Below are positions 37,741 through 45,539 of a stretch of 64,000 nucleotides of DNA, piece by piece; within the stretch, counting starts at the first letter, position 1; each line of letters opens with the position of its first letter. Made by a program: the position numbers and the translations under genes. The notes below the pieces were generated by a model. That model was not told the origin of the DNA, searched no databases, and was given only the letters and a program-made list of their open reading frames with translations. Source of the DNA: Bacteroides xylanisolvens XB1A (GTDB lineage Bacteria > Bacteroidota > Bacteroidia > Bacteroidales > Bacteroidaceae); NCBI RefSeq assembly GCF_000210075.1, contig NC_021017.1:3625693-3689692 (forward strand). The letters run 5' to 3'.

Positions 37741-39756
37741 TTAGGCGTATATCAAAGGAAGAGTCAGGATCATCCGGCATCCTTCTGTATAAGAAGTGTC
37801 GATTCGGAGACTACCTCCTAACTTTTCGGCAATACTCCGGCATATTGGAAGTCCGAGCCCGGTGCCCTGCGTGAAAGAATTCATTTTGTAGAAACGTTCA
37901 AATACTGCTTCCTGTTGGTCTTTCGGGATGCCTGTTCCTGTATCGGTCACACTGATTTCAATTTTCTTTTCAGCTTCCAATACGGAATAAGCGATGCGAA
38001 TACTGCCATGAGTCGTAAATTTAGCGGCATTATGTGCCAGGTTGTTCAATACTTGTGATATACGTTCCGAATTACTGCGTATGAGCAGGCTTTCTCTTTC
38101 AGGTTCGAATAAAACTTCTACATCTTTCTGCGTGTTATCTTTGGCAACTTCAGATGCAAGTTGACAGATCGCATGAAGGTCTGTTTCGGGGTCAGTGGGC
38201 AGTTGTTCGTATTGATCCAGTTCGGACAGCGTGAGCACATCAGTCACCAGTCGAAGCAAGTCGTTACTGTTGCTTTTGATGATATTGACAAACTCCTGTG
38301 TTTCCGGACTATTGCTGTAATGATCGCTTAATACCTGCGAGAAGCCTACGATAGAGTTGAGCGGTGTGCGGATTTCGTGCGTCATGCTCTGGATAAATGT
38401 TGTTTTCATCCGGCTGCTTGCCTCCGCTATATCTTTGGCTTTACGCAATTCTTCCCTCGATACCATAAGCTCTTCATTCCTTGTTTTAAGTTCGGCTTCC
38501 GAAACTTTCAGTTTGCGTTTCAGGAAGTTTTCTCTATAAAGGAATATGAATAAGATACCTAATAAAATAATCAATGAAATAATCAAGGTTGTTTTATTAT
38601 GCAACTCCTTCTCTTGTGCCTGAAGCATGAGTTCTTTCTTTTCGGCATTGAGTTTTTCTACATTTAATAAGGTGGCGAATTCGCTGCTGGCCACTTGCTC
38701 ATTGGCTATTTTCAAAGAGTCATCCGTGTTGATGTACATTTGCAGATATTTGACCGCCAGGTTCATATTCCCCATCTTTTGGTAGATTTCTCCTTGTGTG
38801 CGATAATGGCTGCTGCTAAGTATGCTTTCGCTTAAACGACGTTCTTCTTTTTCCTGCATCTTTGCGGCTTCCAGCGCTTTCTGATATTGTTTGGTCTGCT
38901 GGTAGTATAAACATTCTATATTATACAGTCTCTTTTTGATAGACTCCAGTCTTTTGTCCTGTTCAAACGCTGCCTGACACTCCTTCAATAATTTTTCGGC
39001 AGCTTGAAAGTCGCCGAACTTGCTGTAATAGTTTACAAATTCCAACTTGGCAGATATTTGTTGCGTAGAGGAATTGGCAGTCGCAATGGCTTTTTCCACA
39101 GCAGCCAATGCTTCTTTTTGCTTTTTCTGGTTGATGTAATAGTTGGCTATCTGGGCATAAGTCTGGGAGATGTTGTAGTTTTCGATCTTGTATTTTTCAG
39201 TCAGCTCGATTTCTTTCAATCGCCACTCGAACGCCATCGAATCGAATCTTTTGATGGTGTAGATTTGCGACATGATGTTATAGCAACGGGAGAGGCCGGT
39301 CTTATCATCCTCTTCTTGAGCTTCTTTTAACATGTTTTGCACTTCATAAAGTGCTATGTTTGTTCTGCTTGTTTTTAGGTAATAGGTAATTAATCTATTA
39401 GCCCATGCGAAGTAATAGTATTTAGGCTGATGAGTGGCCTTGGCGAATTCTTTTACTTTGTTGGTATAGTGGATTACGCTGTCTTCATTGGTTCCTTGGA
39501 AATAATAATAATCCAGTTGAGTGGCTATGGCTACTGCCTGCATTCGTTCGTCCTGCCGTTCGCCGGCCATTCGGAATAAAGTGTCGGACATATTAAGTAC
39601 AACAGGCTCTAACAAGTATTCTTGACAACGTTGATAATATTCATAGAGAGTAGAGTCAACATTGAAAGTTTCAGCCTCTTTTTGAGCTTTAGCAGTAGTG
39701 GTAAAGAACAAAATGAGGAAAAGAAATCCTACGCGAAATAGGGTTAATCGGCTCAT
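37741..39756 (-). CDS. TPR-containing sensor histidine kinase
   Basis: A 671-residue kinase: signal peptide (about 1-24), then a periplasmic helical tetratricopeptide region to about 385 (ISQTYAQIANYYINQKKQKEAL, GEIYQKMGNMNLAVKYLQMY), one membrane helix (LIISLIILLGILFIFLY, about 395-412) and a coiled coil. The HisKA domain has MTHEIRTPLNSIVGFSQVLS (phospho-His near 465), and the ATPase domain NNLAHNAAKFT, DTGTGIPK, GTGLGLPI. No receiver or DNA-binding domain is attached, so a separate response regulator is needed, and none lies nearby. This architecture is common in Bacteroidetes; the signal is unknown. Confidence 0.93.
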   Translation of the reverse strand: MSRLTLFRVGFLFLILFFTTTAKAQKEAETFNVDSTLYEYYQRCQEYLLEPVVLNMSDTLFRMAGERQDERMQAVAIATQLDYYYFQGTNEDSVIHYTNKVKEFAKATHQPKYYYFAWANRLITYYLKTSRTNIALYEVQNMLKEAQEEDDKTGLSRCYNIMSQIYTIKRFDSMAFEWRLKEIELTEKYKIENYNISQTYAQIANYYINQKKQKEALAAVEKAIATANSSTQQISAKLEFVNYYSKFGDFQAAEKLLKECQAAFEQDKRLESIKKRLYNIECLYYQQTKQYQKALEAAKMQEKEERRLSESILSSSHYRTQGEIYQKMGNMNLAVKYLQMYINTDDSLKIANEQVASSEFATLLNVEKLNAEKKELMLQAQEKELHNKTTLIISLIILLGILFIFLYRENFLKRKLKVSEAELKTRNEELMVSREELRKAKDIAEASSRMKTTFIQSMTHEIRTPLNSIVGFSQVLSDHYSNSPETQEFVNIIKSNSNDLLRLVTDVLTLSELDQYEQLPTDPETDLHAICQLASEVAKDNTQKDVEVLFEPERESLLIRSNSERISQVLNNLAHNAAKFTTHGSIRIAYSVLEAEKKIEISVTDTGTGIPKDQQEAVFERFYKMNSFTQGTGLGLPICRSIAEKLGGSLRIDTSYTEGCRMILTLPLIYA

Positions 39757-39788
39757 GGTATGAATTTTTCGGGTTCTTCTATAGTTTG

Positions 39789-39796
39789 CAAATATA
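39789..39796 (-). promoter_or_regulatory. Bacteroides -7 box for the histidine kinase
   Basis: Minus-strand TATATTTG, perfect match, 33 bases before the kinase start codon. Confidence 0.55.
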
Positions 39797-39839
39797 CGTT
39801 TATTTCTTCTTTTTAGTACGAATACTTGCTTTTTTTATC

Positions 39840-39847
39840 TACATTTG
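39840..39847 (+). promoter_or_regulatory. Bacteroides -7 box for folP; decides the start codon
   Basis: Plus-strand TACATTTG, perfect match. Transcription from it would begin near 39854, which rules out the in-frame ATG at 39826 and leaves those at 39865, 39874 and 39877. Confidence 0.6.
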
Positions 39848-39873
39848 TAGGCGATCTAAAAGGAATGTTGTCA

Positions 39874-40740
39874 ATGATGAAACCTATATCTCCTATTTGT
39901 ATAAATGTAAAAGGGCGGTTGCTTGATCTTGCTACTCCGCAGGTGATGGGAATTTTAAATGTTACTCCCGATTCTTTTTATTCCGGCAGCCGGATGCAGA
40001 CTGAAGAAGACATTGCTGCCCGGGCCCGGCAGATACTTGATGAAGGTGCTTCAATAATTGATATAGGAGCCTATTCTTCACGACCGAATGCCGAACATAT
40101 TTCTGCTGAAGAAGAGATGCGAAGACTGCGCACCGGTTTGGAAATTTTGAATCGTAATCATCCCGAAGCCATTATTTCCGTTGATACTTTCCGGGCTGAT
40201 GTGGCGGAAGAATGTGTGAAAGAATATGGAGTGGCTATTATTAATGACATAGCTGCCGGTGAAATGGATCACCGGATGTTTCAGACAGTAGCCGACTTGG
40301 GAGTACCTTATATAATGATGCACATGCAGGGAACTCCCCAAAATATGCAGAAAGAACCGTCTTATGATAATCTGATAAAAGATGTTTTCCTGTATTTCGC
40401 CCGTAAAGTGCAGCAACTTCGCGACTTGGGAGTGAAAGATATCATTCTCGATCCGGGATTCGGATTCGGAAAGACACTGGAACATAATTATGAACTATTG
40501 GCACATCTGGAAGAGTTTCATATCTTCGAACTTCCCGTTTTAGTGGGAGTTTCGCGGAAATCAATGATTTATAAATTATTGGGAGGAACCCCGCAAGATT
40601 CATTAAACGGGACAACCGTATTGGACACTGTTGCGTTAATGAAAGGAGCGCACATCCTGCGTGTACATGATGTGCGTGAGGCGGTGGAAGCTGTCCGGAT
40701 CACAGAGAAATTAAAAATAGAGAGTGGATATGACAAATAA
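39874..40740 (+). CDS. folP: Dihydropteroate synthase
   Basis: A 288-residue enzyme from the start MMKPISPICINVKGR (39865 is the alternative). The family signatures are all present: VMGILNVTPDSFYSGSR, DEGASIIDIGAYSSRP, ISVDTFRADVAEECV, IINDIAAG, YIMMHMQGTPQNMQ, IILDPGFGFGKTLEHNYELL and PVLVGVSRKSMIYKLLG. It condenses p-aminobenzoate with the pterin pyrophosphate in folate synthesis and is the sulfonamide target. It is followed after 11 bases by cdaA, a pairing often seen in Bacteroidetes. Confidence 0.97.
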   Translation: MMKPISPICINVKGRLLDLATPQVMGILNVTPDSFYSGSRMQTEEDIAARARQILDEGASIIDIGAYSSRPNAEHISAEEEMRRLRTGLEILNRNHPEAIISVDTFRADVAEECVKEYGVAIINDIAAGEMDHRMFQTVADLGVPYIMMHMQGTPQNMQKEPSYDNLIKDVFLYFARKVQQLRDLGVKDIILDPGFGFGKTLEHNYELLAHLEEFHIFELPVLVGVSRKSMIYKLLGGTPQDSLNGTTVLDTVALMKGAHILRVHDVREAVEAVRITEKLKIESGYDK

Positions 40741-40751
40741 GAGGAGGGTGC

Positions 40752-41516
40752 ATGTTTTTTGAGTTTGGTATAAAAGATTTTATCGATATCCTGCTGGTAG
40801 CTTTTGTTTTGTACTATACCTACAAACTGATGAAAGCTTCCGGCTCCATCAAGGTATTCACCGGAATTTTGGTTTTTATCCTGATCTGGCTGGTGGTGAC
40901 GCAAGTGCTGGAAATGAAATTGTTGGGCTCTATTTTCGACACATTGATGAATGTGGGTGTGATCGCGTTGATTGTTCTTTTTCAGGATGAGATACGCCGT
41001 TTCCTCTTGACTTTGGGGTCTCACCGACATGTCAGCGCACTGGCCCGTCTTTTTAACGGTTCGAAAAAAGAGTCGTTGAAGCATGACGATATCATGCCGG
41101 TGGTAATGGCTTGTTTGAATATGGGGAAGCAAAAAGTCGGTGCATTGATTGTCATAGAGCATAACGTTCCTTTAGATGAAGTTGTCCGTACGGGCGAACT
41201 GATTGATGCGGCAATCAACCAACGTTTAATCGAAAATATATTCTTCAAGAATAGTCCGTTGCACGATGGCGCAATGGTAATCAGCAAAAAACGTATCAAG
41301 GCGGCAGGATGTATTCTTCCTGTATCCCATGATTTGAATATACCGAAAGAACTTGGCTTGCGACATCGCGCAGCAATGGGAATCTCTCAACAGTCGGATG
41401 CTCATGCTATTATTGTTTCGGAAGAAACAGGCGGTATCTCCGTAGCCTATCGCGGACAATTTTATCTTCGTCTGAACGCGGAAGAATTGGAAAGTCTGCT
41501 GACAAAAGAAAACTGA
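40752..41516 (+). CDS. cdaA: Diadenylate cyclase CdaA
   Basis: A 254-residue protein with three N-terminal membrane helices (about 5-75) and a DAC (DisA_N) domain. The catalytic motifs are SPLHDGAMVISKKRI (DGA near residue 173) and ELGLRHRAAMGISQQSDA (RHR near 204), followed by VVSEETGGISVAYRG. It makes cyclic di-AMP from two ATP and is the usual sole cyclase in Bacteroides, linked to osmotic and wall homeostasis. It is transcribed with folP and ends in a long terminator hairpin. Confidence 0.96.
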   Translation: MFFEFGIKDFIDILLVAFVLYYTYKLMKASGSIKVFTGILVFILIWLVVTQVLEMKLLGSIFDTLMNVGVIALIVLFQDEIRRFLLTLGSHRHVSALARLFNGSKKESLKHDDIMPVVMACLNMGKQKVGALIVIEHNVPLDEVVRTGELIDAAINQRLIENIFFKNSPLHDGAMVISKKRIKAAGCILPVSHDLNIPKELGLRHRAAMGISQQSDAHAIIVSEETGGISVAYRGQFYLRLNAEELESLLTKEN

Positions 41517-41531
41517 TTTTATAGTGATAGG

Positions 41532-41595
41532 CCAATGGTCAAATAATGATGGTCGTTTTATGACTATCATTATTTGACCATTGGTGTTTTATTTA
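41532..41595 (+). terminator. Terminator after folP-cdaA
   Basis: 41532-41554 and 41562-41584 pair over 23 bases with one mismatch around a 7-base loop GTTTTAT; the outer 18 bases are perfect. A T-rich tail follows. It ends 16 bases downstream of the cdaA stop. Confidence 0.8.
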
Positions 41596-41687
41596 TTATC
41601 TTTAGGGCAATAACAATAGATATGAACTATCCTTTTGTGACTTAATGGTTATGTTTCTGCCAGGTATTTCTGCGATCGGGAATAAAT

Positions 41688-41733
41688 GAAATAAAGCCAA
41701 ATAGCGCCAATTGGCGCTATTTTGCTTTATTTC
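41688..41733. promoter_or_regulatory. 46-bp near-perfect palindrome upstream of the GH35 operon
   Basis: The two 23-base halves (left arm begins GAAATAAAGCCAAATAGCGC) are reverse complements with one mismatch and no spacer, centred on CCAATTGG. It lies about 50 bases upstream of the -7 box for the GH35 gene, so it may be an activator or repressor site. As DNA it can also extrude as a cruciform. Confidence 0.65.
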
Positions 41734-41781
41734 TAACCCTTTTTGAATGATAATTATCCCCTCCTTTTTAGGTGAATCGCC

Positions 41782-41789
41782 TACCTTTG
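41782..41789 (+). promoter_or_regulatory. Bacteroides -7 box for the GH35-GH43 operon
   Basis: TACCTTTG, a perfect TAnnTTTG, 35 bases before the GH35 start codon. Confidence 0.55.
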
Positions 41790-41824
41790 CCGTATACTAT
41801 TAAAATTCTATTTTTGAATAAACC

Positions 41825-44161
41825 ATGAAAAACAAAATTATTGCTTTACTGGTACTTTTTACAGTTATTCTCTTTAGTAGTGCACAGGCGCAAACCACTG
41901 CCCACAAATTTGAGGCGGGCAAGAACACATTCCTGCTTGATGGAAAACCATTTGTAGTGAAGGCGGCTGAATTGCATTACACCCGTATCCCACAGGCTTA
42001 CTGGAGTCATCGCATAGAGATGTGCAAAGCATTGGGAATGAATACGATTTGCATTTATATTTTCTGGAATATCCACGAACAGGAAGAAGGAAAGTTCGAC
42101 TTCTCCGGTCAGAATGATATTGCCGCTTTCTGTAAACTTGCGCAGCAACATGGAATGTACGTCATTGTCCGTCCCGGTCCGTATGTGTGTGCGGAATGGG
42201 AGATGGGAGGACTTCCCTGGTGGCTGTTAAAGAAAAAAGACGTAGCTTTGCGCACGCTTGATCCTTATTACATGGAACGCGTAGGCATTTTTATGAAAGA
42301 AGTCGGCAAACAACTGGCTCCGTTGCAAGTGGATAAAGGAGGAAACATTATCATGGTTCAGGTGGAGAACGAGTATGGCTCTTACGGAACCGATAAACCA
42401 TACGTTTCTGCCGTACGTGATTTGGTACGTGAATCCGGTTTTACCGATGTGCCTCTGTTTCAATGTGACTGGAGCAGTAACTTTACCAATAACGCACTCG
42501 ACGATTTGATTTGGACTGTGAATTTCGGAACTGGGGCTAATATCGACCAGCAGTTTAAGAAACTGAAAGAGCTTCGTCCCGAAACTCCATTGATGTGTAG
42601 TGAGTTCTGGAGCGGATGGTTCGACCATTGGGGACGGAAACACGAAACACGTCCTGCGAAAGACATGGTACAGGGCATCAAGGATATGCTCGACCGGAAT
42701 ATTTCTTTCAGTCTCTATATGACTCACGGAGGGACGACTTTCGGTCATTGGGGAGGTGCAAACAACCCGGCTTATTCCGCTATGTGCAGTTCGTATGATT
42801 ATGACGCTCCGATCAGTGAAGCCGGATGGACTACCGAAAAGTTTTTCTTGCTTCGCGATTTATTGAAAAACTATCTTTCGGCGGGTGAATCATTGCCTGA
42901 AATCCCCGCTGCTTTGCCTGTTATTGAGATTCCAGAAATTCATTTCAATAAAGTGGCTCCACTATTCTCGAATTTGCCGGAAGCCAAACAAATAGTGGAT
43001 ATTCAACCGATGGAACAATTCAATCAAGGATGGGGAACTATTCTGTATCGGACCACACTGCCTGAAGCAATCCCCGCAGGAACCGTTTTGAAGATTACGG
43101 AAGTGCACGACTGGGCGCAAATCTATGCCGGCGGCAAACTTCTGGCTCGTTTGGACCGTCGCAAAGGAGAATTTACTACGACTTTGCCCGCACTAAAAAA
43201 AGGTACGCAACTGGATATTCTGGTGGAAGCAATGGGACGTGTCAACTTTGACAAATCCATTCACGACCGCAAAGGTATTACAGAAAAGGTGGAGCTAGTT
43301 TCGGGTAATCAGGCTAAGGAATTGAAAAACTGGACTGTGTACAACTTTCCAGTAGATTATTCTTTTATTAAAGACAAGAAATATAACGATACAAAAATAC
43401 TACCGTTTATGCCTGCTTACTACAAGAGCACTTTTAAACTGGATAAAGTAGGAGATACATTTCTGGATATGAGTACATGGGGTAAAGGTATGGTTTGGGT
43501 GAATGGTCATGCAATGGGGCGTTTCTGGGAAATCGGTCCGCAACAGACCCTCTTTATGCCGGGCTGCTGGCTGAAAGAAGGAGAGAATGAAATTCTCGTA
43601 TTGGATTTGAAAGGTCCTGCCAAGGCTTCTATCAAAGGCTTGAAGAAACCTATTCTTGATATGCTTCGTGAAAAAGCTCCCGAAACACACCGCAAGGATG
43701 GAGAAAAACTGAAACTGGCAGGTGAGAAAGTAATACATGAAGGTGCTTTCACTCCGGGCAACGGCTGGCAGGAAGTACGATTTGCTGCTCCAGTGAAAGG
43801 ACGTTATTTCTGTTTGGAAGCGCTTTCTCCGCAAGCAAATGATAACATCGCAGCAGTGGCAGAGTTCGATGTCCTGGGAGCTGATGGCAAACCGGTATCT
43901 CGTGAGCATTGGAAGATTCGTTATGCCGATAGCGAAGAAACGCGTAGCGGCAACCGTACAGCCGACAAAATATTTGATTTGCAGGAATCTACTTTCTGGA
44001 TGACTGTGGATAATGTCCCTTATCCTCATCAACTGGTGATTGACTTGAGTAAAGTGGAAACAGTGACCGGCTTCCGCTATCTGCCCCGTGCCGAAAAAGA
44101 ATATCCGGGCATGATTAAAGAATATCGGGTGTATGTGAAATCTGCCGACTTTAATTACTAA
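41825..44161 (+). CDS. GH35 beta-galactosidase with C-terminal discoidin-like domain, secreted
   Basis: A 778-residue protein with signal peptide (residues 1-23, ending SSAQAQ). The GH35 barrel has FLLDGKPFVVKAAELHYTRIP, RPGPYVCAEWEMGGLPWWL, the acid/base Glu183 in VQVENEYGSYG, the nucleophile Glu260 in MCSEFWSGWFDHWG, and SLYMTHGGTTFGHWGGAN. Beta-sandwich domains follow (TWGKGMVWVNGHAMGRFW). The last 130 residues look like a discoidin/CBM32-type module (VIDLSKVETVTGFRYLP). It removes terminal beta-linked galactose from plant or host glycans, probably in the periplasm. It is the first gene of a two-gene unit with GH43. Confidence 0.95.
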   Translation: MKNKIIALLVLFTVILFSSAQAQTTAHKFEAGKNTFLLDGKPFVVKAAELHYTRIPQAYWSHRIEMCKALGMNTICIYIFWNIHEQEEGKFDFSGQNDIAAFCKLAQQHGMYVIVRPGPYVCAEWEMGGLPWWLLKKKDVALRTLDPYYMERVGIFMKEVGKQLAPLQVDKGGNIIMVQVENEYGSYGTDKPYVSAVRDLVRESGFTDVPLFQCDWSSNFTNNALDDLIWTVNFGTGANIDQQFKKLKELRPETPLMCSEFWSGWFDHWGRKHETRPAKDMVQGIKDMLDRNISFSLYMTHGGTTFGHWGGANNPAYSAMCSSYDYDAPISEAGWTTEKFFLLRDLLKNYLSAGESLPEIPAALPVIEIPEIHFNKVAPLFSNLPEAKQIVDIQPMEQFNQGWGTILYRTTLPEAIPAGTVLKITEVHDWAQIYAGGKLLARLDRRKGEFTTTLPALKKGTQLDILVEAMGRVNFDKSIHDRKGITEKVELVSGNQAKELKNWTVYNFPVDYSFIKDKKYNDTKILPFMPAYYKSTFKLDKVGDTFLDMSTWGKGMVWVNGHAMGRFWEIGPQQTLFMPGCWLKEGENEILVLDLKGPAKASIKGLKKPILDMLREKAPETHRKDGEKLKLAGEKVIHEGAFTPGNGWQEVRFAAPVKGRYFCLEALSPQANDNIAAVAEFDVLGADGKPVSREHWKIRYADSEETRSGNRTADKIFDLQESTFWMTVDNVPYPHQLVIDLSKVETVTGFRYLPRAEKEYPGMIKEYRVYVKSADFNY

Positions 44162-44196
44162 ACTATTGATGTACAAGCATTGAAATGATAATAGAT

Positions 44197-45162
44197 ATGA
44201 AGAAAAATATAATCCTTTTCGCACTCCTCTTCGTAGGAGTGTTGACTGGATATTGCCAACAATCTGCCTACCTGTTTGTTTATTTCACCGGCAATCGCAT
44301 GAGTGAAGAAGCCGTCAGGATGGCTGTTAGTCTCGACGGATATAATTATAAAGCTTTGAATGGAAATCAACCGGTACTTGATTCCCGGGTGATTAGTTCA
44401 ACAGGCGGAGTGCGCGATCCTCATATTTTACGTTGTGAAGATGGGAAGACATTTTATATGGTAGTTACAGACATGGTATCTGCCAATGGATGGAGTTCTA
44501 ATCGCGCCATGGTATTGCTGAAATCGAAAGACCTTGTACACTGGACTTCCAATATCGTGAATATCCAGAAGAAATATCCCGATCAGGAAAACCTGAAACG
44601 TGTGTGGGCGCCACAAACGATTTATGACAAGGAAGCCGGAAAATACATGATCTATTGGTCCATGCAACATGGCAATGGCCCGGACATCATTTATTATGCT
44701 TATGCTAACAAGGATTTCACCGATATAGAAGGAGAACCGAAACCACTGTTTCTTCCGAAAAACGAAAAGTCATGTATTGACGGCGACATTATTTATAAAG
44801 ATGGAATTTATCACCTGTTCTATAAAACGGAAGGGAATGGAAATGGCATTAAAAAGGCTACTTCTCCTTCTCTGATCTCCGGACAGTGGACGGAATCAGA
44901 TGACTATAAGCAGCAGACGAAGGATGCAGTAGAGGGTGCGGGTATCTTTCCATTGATTGGCTCGGATAAGTACATCTTGATGTATGATGTGTATATGAAA
45001 GGCAAATACCAGTTTACGGAAAGTGTCGATCTGGAACACTTCAAAGTGATTGACCATGCTATCAGTATGGATTTCCATCCACGCCACGGTACTGTTATTC
45101 CGATTACTCAAAAAGAATTGCAACGCCTTTTCAAGGCGTATGGTAAACCGGAAGGTTTCTGA
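44197..45162 (+). CDS. GH43 family glycosidase, secreted
   Basis: A 321-residue protein when started at MKKNIILFALLFVGVLTGYCQQ, a signal peptide (another ATG lies 12 bases earlier). Five-bladed propeller features fit GH43: SAYLFVYFTGNRMSEEAVRMAVS, GGVRDPHILRCEDGKTFYMVVTD, HWTSNIVNI, RVWAPQTIYDKEAGKYMIYWS, and SCIDGDIIYKDGIYHLFYKTE with the acidic catalytic position. GH43 enzymes are mostly alpha-L-arabinofuranosidases, beta-xylosidases or beta-galactosidases. The subfamily, and so the specificity, cannot be fixed here. It follows the GH35 gene by 35 bases, pointing to arabinogalactan-type side chains. Confidence 0.87.
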   Translation: MKKNIILFALLFVGVLTGYCQQSAYLFVYFTGNRMSEEAVRMAVSLDGYNYKALNGNQPVLDSRVISSTGGVRDPHILRCEDGKTFYMVVTDMVSANGWSSNRAMVLLKSKDLVHWTSNIVNIQKKYPDQENLKRVWAPQTIYDKEAGKYMIYWSMQHGNGPDIIYYAYANKDFTDIEGEPKPLFLPKNEKSCIDGDIIYKDGIYHLFYKTEGNGNGIKKATSPSLISGQWTESDDYKQQTKDAVEGAGIFPLIGSDKYILMYDVYMKGKYQFTESVDLEHFKVIDHAISMDFHPRHGTVIPITQKELQRLFKAYGKPEGF

Positions 45163-45539
45163 TCTAAAGGAGGAAGGTCAAAACCCATCTAAATTAGAAA
45201 TCATCCTCGCCACAGCTTCTTGTCGCGAAGATGATTTCGTTGAAAGGAAATTTGGGCACCTCTCATCTACAAATTCAATGAATTTCAAGCGGGTAATTTT
45301 CATTTCCAGATAAATACATTCACCCTTTCGTCTTTTTTTGAGTTATTAAGATAAGGTGGATTCACTAGTGTAATCCAGGAAAATAGTATACGATATTGGA
45401 AAAAGTGTATATTTTACCCTTGTTTACTTGTTTCTTATATATTTTTAAGTGTAAAACAACCAATTATAGCTTGAAATATATCAGTTAGAATAATGAAAAT
45501 CTTAACTTTGCGATTGATAATCTTAATGCAATAGATACC
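45163..45539. other. 377-bp gap between the GH43 and GH51 genes
   Basis: A hairpin lies at 45197-45210 / 45225-45238 (14-base arms, one mismatch, arm GAAATCATCCTCGC), probably the GH35-GH43 terminator. A perfect -7 box TAACTTTG lies at 45503-45510 for GH51. No gene is seen. Confidence 0.65.
45503..45510 (+). promoter_or_regulatory. Bacteroides -7 box for the GH51-GH97 operon
   Basis: TAACTTTG, a perfect TAnnTTTG, 29 bases before the GH51 start codon. Confidence 0.55.

Noticed and set aside
39826-39873. Upstream in-frame ATG codons (39826, 39865) as the folP start
   Set aside because: 39826 lies before the -7 box TACATTTG at 39840-39847, so it would not be in the transcript. 39865 stays possible, but MMKPISP at 39874 gives a more usual N-terminus.
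43400-44224. Open frame of about 270 codons antisense to the GH35 gene
   Set aside because: It is covered by the GH35 coding sequence with intact family motifs; the composition is that of a shadow frame.
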